NCBI GenBank assembly: GCA_958295665.1
Contig: OY282560.1
Coordinates: 307,749,236 to 307,813,235, forward strand
DNA: 64,000 nt
Direction of reading: 5' to 3'
Source: Tipula vernalis
Lineage: Eukaryota > Arthropoda > Insecta > Diptera > Tipulidae
Shown: positions 48,413 to 58,481 of the stretch, in pieces
Layout of the letters: each line of letters begins with the position of its first letter
How positions within the stretch are numbered: the stretch's first letter is position 1
Position numbers and translations under genes: made by a program
Notes under the pieces: generated by a model
The model's database searches: none
What the model saw: only the letters and a program-made list of their open reading frames with translations
What the model was told of the DNA's origin: nothing

Positions 48413-49078
48413 CATTACGTCTACAATCGTGCCCAGGAATTTCCCGGTAACAGCTAAAGCTACGTCATCTGTGTACGCGATAACTTCAATACCCTCTCTC
48501 TCCAATTCAAGTAGTAACCCGTTTACCACTATGTTCCAGAGAAGAGGGGACAGAACCCCCCCCCCACCCTGCGGAGTTCCCCTAGTTACTCGCCTCTTGA
48601 TGGTGGAATCCCCCAACTTCGAGCTAACAATCCTGCTTCCCAGCATATAATTGAAGAACCCTATCAGAGGAACTTCCACCTCCAAAAATGACAATCCCTT
48701 CTTGATTGCTTCCGCTTTCACATTATTAAAGGCGCCTTCTATATCCAGGAAGGCCACCAAAGAGAATTCCTTCGAATTAATCGATTTCTCAATCGTAGAC
48801 ACCAAGGCGTGCAGAGCCACAGATCTACCATTTGTGTCCACAGTTCTACCCTTTGTGTACGCATGCTGAGACGATGCCCACTTCCTGGCACCTATTTTAT
48901 CTCTGATGTATACATCCAGCAGCCTTTACAAGGTTTTCAAAAGAAAGGATGATAGAGTTATTGGTCTTAGGTCCTTAGGATAGACATGTGAGCTTTTCCC
49001 AGCTTTCGGTATGAACACCACATTGACCTCCGTCCAGTACCTAGGAATATAGCCCAGCTTCAAACACCCTTTGAATAT
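48413..49078 (-). pseudogene. LINE RT fingers and palm
   Basis: Contains SLVAFLDIEGAFNNV, RGTPQGG followed by extra Gly and VLSPLLWN, and YTDDVALAVTGKF (catalytic box as YTDD). An enlarged run of C (~48557-48567) expands the glycine run relative to the family. Upstream part (49078-48850) encodes NVVFIPKAGK-like and the LKLGYIPRYW region in another frame. Confidence 0.75.
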
Positions 49079-50798
49079 CCCAAGTAGCACCAAATAACTT
49101 TATAGTTTTATAACCCGTTCCCGACGTCGGTACAACGTCACAAATTTCTATATATCACTTGTTTCACATCGAAATAACAATTTTTATTTTTTCGTCGGCA
49201 CGACCACAATGCGACGTTATATGTTAGCAGCCGCCAGAGCGTTATTTTATATCTACTTGACAACTTTTTTTGACTATTTTCAACTATTGACCGACTAATA
49301 TGTATTTTATAACCGTGTACCGATTATTTAGTTATGTTGTCGTATTATGTGGTATTTAATGACTACCTAGCAACTTTTTTGTTGTGTAAAAACCAATATC
49401 CAACCTAAATATTTTGTTGTTACCTGCACGACCACAAGATAACATTTTTTACTTATGCATACAATTTAGTGAAATAATTGACAAAAAAGATATTTTGTGA
49501 CCGACATTATTACATCATCGGGAAACAACCTTATTGTGTCATGTCAATGTCAATTTTTATATAAATAATTTAATATAAAAAAGATTTTCTGACTTCAACT
49601 TCTTTTATCTTCCAAAATAGGTCAATCATAATTTTTGTATTATATTAAGGATTTAATTAATGAATAATTATCAACATAAATAACACAAATGTTTAACGTT
49701 TTTGAAGTTTTAATCATGTTTTTTATGATTCGCGAACCAAATACATTTGTATCCATACAGTCTCCTTTGTCTTTTTCAGGGAATTTTAAATTAACTATCT
49801 CAAGTTTTTCTTTTTTGTCGTTAAGGAATTTTTGGTGAATGCACAACGCTATTCAATATAACTTATTTGGTGTGCAAATATCTTTACAGTTGAATTCTTG
49901 ACAATTTGGTAATAAAATTAAATAAATCGTCGGGAGAATGACTAGACCGTCGTGACAGTAACTTTTTTGGAAATAAAATAACAAATTTGTAATTTTTGAG
50001 TCGAATTTGTTATAAATTGGTTATTAATCTAACTTTTTAGTGGTTTAAATAAATTTTAATACATAATATGAAGTTCGCCATTTTTAATTATACATGCATA
50101 TAAAAATTTGTATTTTTTGAAAATTAAATTCTGATTTTCATACTTCTAATGACTAAATATTATTGTAATATCATTATTTTAAAGGTGGGGATTATTTCAA
50201 TATGGTTTAAATTGATTTTAGAAAATTTTAGTCAACCTAAAATAAAAATATTTTTGAAATAACAGAAATATATTTTTAAAAAAGACGAATTTATAAGGCG
50301 CATGAGTTTTTAGTTCACTGATAGGTGCACATTTACGATAAAACTTGCTTTGTTTATAAAAATATGTCGTATCTTGCCAGATTTTTGGGTTATCATTATT
50401 ACAGGGAATGTGAATATTACATTTACAATTATTATGAAGTAAATTTTCATAAAGTCGTAAATAATGAAATAGATGATAAAGGAAATAGACAAATAATTAT
50501 TATATTTATAAGATAAAAGAAGACAACATGATTATTTATATATTTTATAAAAAATAGTTGTCCTGTCTGCTAAAATACAAACAAAATAGTGGTCAATATA
50601 TCTATTTCCTGACTTGTATTCTATGGTCAATTGACAAGTCGGATAATAGTTATTACGACGTTGTTACAACCCAAAATTTATTCCCCAATAACGTTGTATC
50701 TCAGTTGTCATACCATTGTCACAACGTTGGCTAGCCGACCAGTAGTCATTTAGCCAACCACAGTACAACGTTATACCAACTCACTCGTGCTACTTGGG
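49079..50798. mobile_element. 1,720 bp TIR element, non-coding
   Basis: Ends CCCAAGTAGCAC and GTGCTACTTGGG, a perfect 12 bp inverted repeat, inserted in the LINE with a 2-bp AT duplication (exact join is compatible with an intact LINE frame). Internally no transposase. ACAACGT/ACGTTGT words cluster near both ends (e.g. 49131, 49208, 50655, 50689, 50722, 50763), often as inverted pairs. Superfamily not recognised. Confidence 0.8.
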
Positions 50799-51650
50799 AT
50801 AGCTTCCCGGGAGGGAAGGATAATTACTGAGTTGTTTTGAAGTTCCGCTGGTATAATTTGATCCGGACCAGCCGATTTAAATGGTTTAAAACCCCTCAGT
50901 GCCCATAGGATCCGTTTCCTGGTTACGATATCCTCTGTGGTTACTGACAGTGATTCCTGATGATTGCTACGCACCAACAGGTCTTCAAAGCTCCCTGGGA
51001 AGTGTGTCTCGAAGAGAAGCTCCAGAGATTCTCCACTAGAAGCGGTCCAAGATCCGTCCGGTTTTATCAGAAAACTGGGACTAGATTTACTTTTGGAAAG
51101 AATCTTCCTAAGGCGGGAGGTTTCGGATACCTCTTCCATATTATCACAGAAGATTCTCCAAGACCTCCTTTGTCCTTTCTTAATTTTTTCTTATAAATTC
51201 CGAGTTTCTCCTTATAGGAGTCCCAATCCTGAGCCTCCCTTGTATTTTTGGCTCTATTAAAGGCTGTCCTACAAGCCTTACGATAGGTTCCCAGTTCCCT
51301 GGACTACCATACCGGTTTTTGCCAACCCCTAGGCTTAGCCAGTGGGCAGGCAGCGCGAAAGGATCGGTTGCATGTGCTAGTAACGCTAGCCACCATGTCC
51401 TCCAGCTCCCCAACGGTCGTCGGGGGCTCCATAGCCCTCGTCGGTAACATTTCCTCCAATAATTCCCCATATTTGCTCCAGTTGGTCCTTCTAGGGTTCC
51501 TGAAGGCTTCCCGGGTAGCAGGGTGAATATCGAGGCTATAGGTTAAACATCGATGATCAGAAAAGGAGTATTCCTTATCCACCCTCCAATTTTTATATGT
51601 AAATATATGTAAATCCCTGCTTTTGCACAACAAATACCCATAATGCTATT
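50799..51650 (-). pseudogene. LINE endonuclease end, linker and RT N-terminus
   Basis: 51633-51304 carries the endonuclease histidine motif (YSFSDHRCLTYSL) and FRNPRRTNWSKYGELL. 51470-51180 overlaps in another frame. 51139-50799 carries the pre-RT segment with LFETHFPGSFEDLL and LWALRGFKPFKSAGPDQIIP. It is truncated at about 51650, so ORF1 and the endonuclease N-terminus are missing. Confidence 0.75.
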
Positions 51651-51821
51651 AATTATTAAGATAACTCCGTTTTATTTTCATTTAAATTGTACAAGATGTA
51701 ATTGTACCTATCCAGCCGAAATATATTTTTTTATTTATCCGGATAAAGGTTAATAAAAATTAATATAATTTAGATTAGCTTGTTTATACTATAATATTTT
51801 AAAACATTTACATACAGTACA

Positions 51822-52414
51822 GTTTTGAGTCCAACTTTCATTATTACTGATTATGAAAAGGCGGCCATAAATGCAGGAGCAGGTGAGTTTGAAGGAGTGC
51901 AGATTAAAGGGTGTTTTTTTCATCTTTGCCAGCCCATTTGGCGGAAAAATCAATCTTTCGGATTGTCAAGCAGGTATGGGTCGGACGAAGAATTTAATTT
52001 AATAATGAGGCAGATAGGTGCGCTTGCATTTCTGAATACAACAGAAATACCCGAAGCATGGAATGATCTTAAAAATATTATTCCACAAAAAGCCAATGGA
52101 GTTGTAGAATGGTTCGAGCAAACCTACGTATTAGGGAGAACACGACGGACTGCCAGACAAGACCTTCAAACTTGTATATCACCACTTTTCCCGCCTGTCA
52201 GGTTTTAATTGGCTTTAATCATCCGGGTATCTTCTGCCTTATACGAACCTTGCAAAAGGAACAAAAAGTTACTGAAGGGCAATTTGAAGCGATAACTAGA
52301 GGTGAAAGAAAATACAGGGATCTTGAACAAAGGTTATCTCTAATAATTCAAGATAGACCGAATCGAACCCTTTTAAATTTTATTAGAGGAATTGCTCATA
52401 ACATAACCCTCTAA
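51822..52414 (+). pseudogene. MULE-type transposase relic
   Basis: TFIITDYEKAAINAGAGEF, then GCFFHLCQPIWRKNQSFGLSSRYGSD and IGALAFLNTTEIPEAW match the C-terminal half of the MULE transposase domain (the CxxH/HLxQ block is diagnostic). WFEQTYVLGRTRRTARQDL and, in a second frame from ~52200, HPGIFCLIRTLQKEQKVTE and RDLEQRLSLIIQDRPNRTLLNFIRGIAHN follow. A frame break and an apparent deletion after SPLFPP show it is not functional. No TIRs were found. It could also be a remnant of a domesticated MULE gene. Confidence 0.7.
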
Positions 52415-52429
52415 TTTAACAATTATTTT

Positions 52430-54003
52430 AGCTTTTGTAACTAATAAATTGAAATTACATTTTATGAAATTATTTGATTAATTTAAATTTGCTTGGATTT
52501 AGAATTTTGTGATTAAAAAAAAAATACAAAAAAAATTTGAAAAAACAAACATGGAACTATCTTCCCAACACGTCCACGTCGTTGGTTCCGGGTTAACGCT
52601 AACATTGGGAAATGAAACCGTATATACAAAAAAACGAAACAGGGGTTTTATAATTCTTTGTATCTGACATTTTTAAACCGAAGCGACCATTAGTACTATT
52701 TGCCGCATTTGGTTTCCGAGCATAGGGTTATATCAGCATAGGGTAGGGAATTTTTTACAACAATTATTCTGCGTTCATTCTGCCTTATCTGTACTCTGCA
52801 GCAACGGTCTTGGGCGTGGTTGGTTTCTTTCTTGGGATGATTTTCCCATCTTACTCTTCTTTCAATTTCTGCACTCTCTCAGCCTTGATTGTTTGTGTCA
52901 ACTTGTTTGAGATTCTTTTTAACTAACTTTCCCACGACCGAGAGAGCTGTATTTTTGTGCTCAGATTAGTGGAACATTTTAATCTTATTTTGATAACCCT
53001 CCATCCGAGAGAATTAAAGAATTTTAACATCTAACCTTTTCAGCTTGATCAATTAATTTGTATACATATTATTTTCAAAATCTCAAAAAGAAAATTAATG
53101 CTCATGTCGATGTATAAATAAAAGTTTCACTTGTTATTTAAGTTATGGATTGAACTTATCACTTTTCGCTTTTGTTCAGTAGATTCCTCCGCGCTCAATT
53201 GATACCTCACTATCCATATCGGATGAGAAAACATAAAGCTATATAATTAAATTGGCCGCCTGCTTTCGGTTAGGGGATGAATAGCTTTGTTTGCACGATG
53301 GCTTTTTAAATCGTTAGCAATTCAAGTTCAAATGTTAAAAGTGATTTTATTGTAGCACTGTTTGGTTCCCTCTTGGGCTTTCTCTGATATCTCTTGTAAT
53401 CCTTAGCGACGGGTGTGGGCTGGTTTGGTTATTCTTGAAACCTTCTTTTTTGCTTTTCCTTTTGTTCTCTCAATTTTTGATTGGCGAGATGACTTTTGAA
53501 AGATGAGAGGTCTTGAGTTCTCTCTCTCCCTCTACCATGTCTTGTACTTCGCAGCAATGGTTTTGGGTTTATTTGTTTCGTCTTGGGATGCCATTTGGGC
53601 CTGTTGCGCTCTTCCTCACTTTTGAGTTATCTAAAGGTTGGAATTCCAAAGCAACTTAAAAATTGAAAACAAATTTCATCTTTTGTTATTACAGTTGATG
53701 GCCCAATTTACCAAATGTCATTTTTTACTTTTATTCACTAGAATTAAAACGAGTTTTCAAGAAGCATTTTGTCTGATCCGCCTGGCCGTTCGTACACTTG
53801 GTTACTCTAATTAGCCTTCTTTGTCCTGAATTTTGTAAATTTTGCGTTTCAGTCTCTTTATTTGAAAAAGATATAAGCGATTAGTCTATAACATTTTTTA
53901 GACATCATTTCTGGGCAATTGGCATTCATAGAAATCAAAGACTTCGTTGAACGTCTAAATCTAGAAATCTGACAAAATGGTGTCCATCTCAAAATCGCGT
54001 TTT
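52430..54003. repeat. Diverged repeats without coding capacity
   Basis: Phrases 'tgtactctgcagcaacggtcttgggcgtggttggtttctt' (~52790), 'tgtaatccttagcgacgggtgtgggctggtttggtt' (~53395) and 'ttgtacttcgcagcaatggttttgggtttatttgtttc' (~53545) look like three copies of one unit. Pyrimidine-rich runs 'ctctctccctct' also recur. Nothing else recognised. Confidence 0.45.
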
Positions 54004-54112
54004 GGTAATGTGGTCTTGTCGGCAATCTGTCCTGCCGGCGATGTGGTTGTGTCGGCCATCTGTCTTGTCGGTGATGTAGTTGTCGGCGATGTGGCCGGTC
54101 GGCTCAGAAAAC
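54004..54112. repeat. GC-rich minisatellite
   Basis: Variants of 'gtcggc(g/a)atgtgg(t)tgtgtcggcc' and 'atctgt(c)ctt/gtcgg' repeated about five times, distinct in composition from its AT-rich flanks. Confidence 0.65.
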
Positions 54113-54839
54113 TTCATGAAACCCAACAGTATAGGCCCACACCACTGTAATCAGTACACATGTTAGTTAGTGGAAAATTAATCCTATGTACTTATACAAT
54201 GAACGCAAATTCCCCTTACCAAAACAATATAATATATTAAATATCTGTTAAACCTAATAAAAATGATACAACAAGATAGATTCTGCAATATAATATAATA
54301 CACTGTAATACAATATATCCAGTTTAATAATTTCACAAATAAAATTAGTAAAATTTACACAATTCATATAAACCGATACCTGGCAGCATCGCTAATTACC
54401 AGGCCACTTCAAATTATCACACACTGTCTAAAAAAAACAGGTTTTTGATGCCCAATCGTATGCACAAGCAGCAAGTATGTGATTTCTTTTTGAGGTTATG
54501 TTAACCGTCACAAAATCTTTAGTTCGATTATGCACGAAATTACACAGATTTAGTTTGGTCACAAAAACTAAATATCGAACTCGTAAAAATTCCGGAGTGA
54601 TTAAAAACCACGAATTTTTTGACATCTACAATTATCAAAATTGTCATTAAAATTTCTTTTTTGTTGGAATTGGTAAATCTTGCAAAAAATCTCGTTTTGT
54701 AAAAATTGATTTAAATCCAAAGATAAATGATTTATTCTGCCCAATCGTACGCGCGTAATGATTTAAATTATTTGTTTTGACAGTAAATTGATTTATTTTG
54801 TCCAATCGAACTCCATATAAATTTCGAAGAGGAAAGACG
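54113..54839. other. AT-rich spacer
   Basis: No gene called. The word TGCCCAATCGTA occurs at ~54448 and ~54740, with TGTCCAATCGAA at ~54799, suggesting another diverged repeat. Confidence 0.4.
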
Positions 54840-55075
54840 TTAATGATCGACCACTCCAGAACTTGATCCAAAAATTATTTAAAAATCCCATTTCCTAATT
54901 GGCTAAGGAATATACAAGTTCCAGCCTACTTTAGAATCTCATTTCAAACGCAATTGATGAATTTCATCGTAATCGGTTATTCGTGGCCATCTTTCAGAAT
55001 TTTATCCAAAAATCGTTTTAGAATTCCATTTTCATCCCGCATCTCAAATTTAACTAAAATCGATTAACGAGTTTT
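54840..55075. repeat. Dispersed degenerate repeat (copy 3)
   Basis: Contains 'ccagaacttgatccaaaaattatttaaaaatcccatttcctaattggctaa' and 'gatgaatttcatcgtaatcggtta', the same theme as 38700-39640 and 4815-5095. Confidence 0.65.
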
Positions 55076-55358
55076 TTTTTTTCAATTAATCGATTAGTCG
55101 GAGTACACTAACCCGTAAAAACTTGAATATTAAAATGACAATTTTAAGGAGTGTGCCTTGCGATAAACATCGAATTTTTTGTTTAGAATTTAAAAAATTT
55201 TATTAATTTTCAATTTAATATTTATTTTTTTTTTTTTTTCTATTTTTTTCTGCTTCGTGGTTATTATTTTTTTCTGTGTGTTGTTCTTGTTAGTTTAATT
55301 TTATTTGTGCTTTTCTTTACAAGAAGTGTAACGCGAACTGTTGGTTCTGTCCATTATA

Positions 55359-55544
55359 ATGGCAGCCAACGTGTGTTTTAAGTGTGACAGTGTTGCTCGG
55401 GATAACGGAATATGGTGCAGTGGTCAATGCAATTTAATTATGCATTATAAATGTGCAGGCTTGAATAAATCAGCTTGTGACTTGCTATCCAGTTCCAATA
55501 ATGTACATTCGTTCTACGACAATTGCAACAATATTTTTAAAGTA
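55359..55544 (+). pseudogene. PHD-like zinc finger ORF truncated by an LTR
   Basis: From ATG 55359: MAANVCFKCDSVARDNGIWC, then GQC, MHYKCAGL and DNC. The spacing C-x2-C...C-x(3)-C...H-x2-C suggests a PHD-type finger, though the last CxxC is imperfect (DNC-NN). Such fingers are found at the N-terminus of ORF1 proteins of some insect CR1-group LINEs, and this may be a 5' fragment of one. The frame is cut by the left LTR at 55545 and ends by chance at 55547. Confidence 0.5.
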
Positions 55545-55955
55545 TGAAAAACTCAAGCCTCTGCTTTGAATTTGTGGGAGTATTAGCCTGGTTACCAGGA
55601 AAGGGCCAAGCGAATACTCGAGAGAACTTTTAATTAAACTAGTTTAACGTTCGTTTTAATTCTGCTTTATTTTACCATATTCCGTGCTATTTATACAAAA
55701 TGTGATACATTCTACACTCTATATGTTATGTACTATGTACAGAATATATACATAACATATACTAATTTTCTCACATTATCAAAAAGTGCAAAAAATATAA
55801 TTTATATTCAAAATGCATATTGAGCATTTTGAGGTAACATGAAACATGTACACATTAATATAATTTTAAATATAAAAAGATAAGTTTAATACAAAATGCA
55901 TATTGAGCATTTTGAGATAACATAATTTTAAAACCTGTTGATCCGTGATTCAACA
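55545..55955 (-). repeat. 3' LTR of BEL/Pao element, 411 bp
   Basis: Plus-strand TGAAAAACTC ... GATTCAACA; on the element strand it starts TGTTGAATCA and ends GAGTTTTTCA. Contains the short palindrome CCTGGTTACCAGG (~55588). AT-rich centre with TATAC-type words. Confidence 0.9.
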
Positions 55956-55970
55956 TACTCCCGCCTCTCA
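55956..55970 (-). other. Polypurine tract
   Basis: On the element strand GTGAGAGGCGGGAGTA sits directly upstream of the LTR start TGTTG, the usual plus-strand primer position. Confidence 0.75.
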
Positions 55971-55976
55971 CAATGT

Positions 55977-56309
55977 TTATACAATGCTGTCAGCCGAGCC
56001 TGGAAGTGGAGAAGGAGGTCTGTTGGGTATCCGTCTTCCCCTCATTTTGCATGTAATCCAGCTGATTCCTATAGCTAAGCAACTCCAAAATATCACGTGA
56101 ATCATCGTATAATGGTGAACGTGATGAATGTTCTGATGGATAGGTAGTACTTCCTTCTCCCTCAACTCATTCAACTGGTTCTCCAGCTCAGTTGTTTCTG
56201 GTGTAGCCAACAAGTTTAAATCGTTGTGAGCCATGTTCTTCTTTATCGATGTAACCAAATCGTGCAAATTATGGGCACCATGCGGGCACCATAACGTAAA
56301 TTATGGGCA
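55977..56309 (-). pseudogene. Env-like C-terminal tail (separated)
   Basis: The reverse-strand frame 56267-55977 includes a hydrophobic membrane-spanning stretch (MIHVIFWSCLAIGISWI) followed by a basic cytoplasmic-looking tail. It lies in the same frame as the upstream env-like ORF but is separated by a stop and a ~25-30 bp tandem duplication at 56267-56320 ('aaattatgggca..caccataacg' twice). The break probably removes the anchor from the env-like product. Confidence 0.7.
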
Positions 56310-58481
56310 TCACCATAACGTTTTTTTGATGCTATGCTGAGCGGTCCCTATGGCAATAATTTGAATATTGGCGTCTCGTAACACACAGCCGGCTTCGATT
56401 TCTACTATACCGGAACCACGAAAGATGTAAGGCTGTATTCTGGAATCACATATGACATCAACAGTAGTTTCGTTTGGTACCACATATATCCACTGATTTG
56501 GGACATGAAGTTTAATCCAATGGTTGGTAGCGTTTATTGTTCTAATGTTGCATGTTGTGTCTAACCCGTCCTTCCGTTGCAAAATGGCTATCTCACATTG
56601 ATTAGGGTCATTCAGGGAAATAATAGGTGACACTTCACACAAAAATTGCTTATGTTGGAACATATGGCATCGGTTTACATCTTCTTTTGTCATCAACGCG
56701 AAATGTTCGCGCCGATTGTCCATGGCCAAATAGTCAGTTGAAGGGACAATGTGTGACTGCGTGTTTCCATGAGCAATATCTGGTACAGGAATTATAGCTA
56801 TAAGCGTATAATCCCATGCAAACGAAAGTGGTATTATGATTTCAATTATTACATACTTCTGGGTTACTCGGCTGCGTACGGTCATACTTTGGTACACATG
56901 ACGGAGGTCATGAATATTGTAGCCCGGAAGAGTAACGGTTGTTGGCACGTGTTGTCGGATCACTTGCAGCTCTTCTTCTAGCTGAGTTGGTGTAAGTATG
57001 GACGGGTGCAGAATGTCTTGATGAACATGATGAACCACGTCAAGTAAGCCTTGCTGTGTATCCTCAAGGCTCTTAAGCACTAAAGTCATTTCAAGCAAGT
57101 TTATAAACACTGAGCGCACTCTATCTTCATATGTTCTATATTCCTGTAGCAGCATCATATCCTGTCGCAGACGATGTTGTTCCTTGATTAAGTTGTTTAT
57201 CGCTGTGATGGTAACGTTGGAGTTATGTCTCACTAACTTTACGGTGTTATCTATTACGCTTGTTTGATTTTTTATCAGAACCAATAGATGATTCTCGTTG
57301 TTGCCAATTGCCTCAAACTGAGCATCGTATATTTCAGCCTCACGCTGACTAAGAACTCCGAACATGTCCTCTAGTACCAGGCCGACGGTATCTCCGAAAC
57401 CGCGTTTTACCCGTCTCCGATCCTGATTGCTTTCAAACAACAGCACATTATCTACGATCAAATTATTGTATTGCCATAGGAGTTGTTGGAGCATGATGTT
57501 ACAACTTAGATTAAGCTCCGCGCACACCGTTGTTAACTCGGTGTGAGCTTGCTTAAAATTCTCAATTTCATCCCAGTAGCTGCTCAGGTTGTAATGAACT
57601 ACTAATGTCCATCTCATTGCCACAATTTCGACCTTGCCTAATTCCTCGAAATGTATTCCGGTGGACTTGTTGAATGGAGTAATCCGGATGTCTGCTTGTG
57701 CTAACCCCAGAAGGCAGCAAAAAGAGAAAATTGCAAGAGCTACTTGGTTTGCTCTACCTAGCTTTGCTCGTCGCTGAGGTTGTTGCCTGGAAGCAGCATT
57801 GTTACTGCTAGGTAATGCGTTGCTGACTTTTTCTTGTCTAGGACCTGCGCTGTTACTGCTAGCGGAGCCGTTGTCAATATATGGTGCAGGTGCTGCATCA
57901 CTAAGTTCTTTCTCAATCGGAAGTTTGCATAATTTGACAATTGGTCTTTTGTATGTCGCATCCTGGCATTTAATTGTTGCGACTCTAACTAGGTCATCCC
58001 TGCCAGCATGAACCTCAAGAACACGTCCCAATTTCCATCGAGTGGCAGGTAGCTGATCATCTTTTAATAGTACTAGATCGTGTACTTTTAGATTGGGTTG
58101 GACATTTTTCCATTTATACCGCTGTTGTAGTTGGTGAATGTACTCGGATGACCAGCGTTTCCAATATTGTTGTACCATTTGTTCAATCATGAGCCATCTT
58201 GAATTTAACCCAATGGCTTCGATGCTCGCAGATGGTGGCGCCTTGAGTGAATCACCGATAAGAAAATGCCCTGGTGTTAGTGCTGTTAGATCAGAAGGAT
58301 CATTTGAAAGTGCTATTAATGGCCTGGAGTTGAGACATGCCTCGATTTGGCTGGTTACCGTGTACAGCTCTTCAAATGTTAATGTGGATTCTCCTACAAC
58401 CCTCTTGAGATGGAATTTTACTGATTTTATTCCTGCTTCCCAAATGCCTCCGAAGTGAGGAGCATGAGGTGGTATGAAATG
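56310..58481 (-). CDS. Integrase C-terminus and env-like glycoprotein region
   Basis: Open in the gag-pol frame from the codon after the TGA at 58482-58484 to a stop at 56310. The first part (to ~57930) is the integrase C-terminal domain (WKLGRVLEVHAGRDDLVRVA). A hydrophobic segment (VALAIFSFCCLLGLAQA, ~57740) then acts as a signal or membrane segment for an envelope-like protein with N-glycosylation sites (NKS, NLS, NQT, NVT), a dibasic furin-type site followed by a glycine/phenylalanine start (RRRVKRGFG, ~57410) and a coiled region. This layout resembles baculovirus F-type/insect retrovirus-like envelopes. Whether any is expressed is unknown; breaks at both ends argue against function. Confidence 0.75.
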   Translation of the reverse strand, partial: HFIPPHAPHFGGIWEAGIKSVKFHLKRVVGESTLTFEELYTVTSQIEACLNSRPLIALSNDPSDLTALTPGHFLIGDSLKAPPSASIEAIGLNSRWLMIEQMVQQYWKRWSSEYIHQLQQRYKWKNVQPNLKVHDLVLLKDDQLPATRWKLGRVLEVHAGRDDLVRVATIKCQDATYKRPIVKLCKLPIEKELSDAAPAPYIDNGSASSNSAGPRQEKVSNALPSSNNAASRQQPQRRAKLGRANQVALAIFSFCCLLGLAQADIRITPFNKSTGIHFEELGKVEIVAMRWTLVVHYNLSSYWDEIENFKQAHTELTTVCAELNLSCNIMLQQLLWQYNNLIVDNVLLFESNQDRRRVKRGFGDTVGLVLEDMFGVLSQREAEIYDAQFEAIGNNENHLLVLIKNQTSVIDNTVKLVRHNSNVTITAINNLIKEQHRLRQDMMLLQEYRTYEDRVRSVFINLLEMTLVLKSLEDTQQGLLDVVHHVHQDILHPSILTPTQLEEELQVIRQHVPTTVTLPGYNIHDLRHVYQSMTVRSRVTQKYVIIEIIIPLSFAWDYTLIAIIPVPDIAHGNTQSHIVPSTDYLAMDNRREHFALMTKEDVNRCHMFQHKQFLCEVSPIISLNDPNQCEIAILQRKDGLDTTCNIRTINATNHWIKLHVPNQWIYVVPNETTVDVICDSRIQPYIFRGSGIVEIEAGCVLRDANIQIIAIGTAQHSIKKTLW

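Larger units (their letters stand above)
46210..51650 (-). mobile_element. RNase H-bearing LINE (LOA/I-group), 5'-truncated and interrupted
   Basis: Reverse-strand order: endonuclease end (51650-51300), linker and RT N-terminus (51139-50799), TIR insert (50798-49079), RT (49078-48413), solo LTR (48407-47862), RT C-terminus (47861-47123), RNase H and zinc-finger tail (47153-46311), then a 3' end with AACCTAACCTAACC-type repeats (~46222-46235). Without the inserts it is about 3.1 kb. The TAACC-like tail and an RNase H domain place it in the LOA/I-like group; exact clade unproven. Confidence 0.8.

Noticed and set aside
51822..52414. Functional domesticated MULE gene
   Set aside because: A frame break and missing segment make it a relic in this copy.
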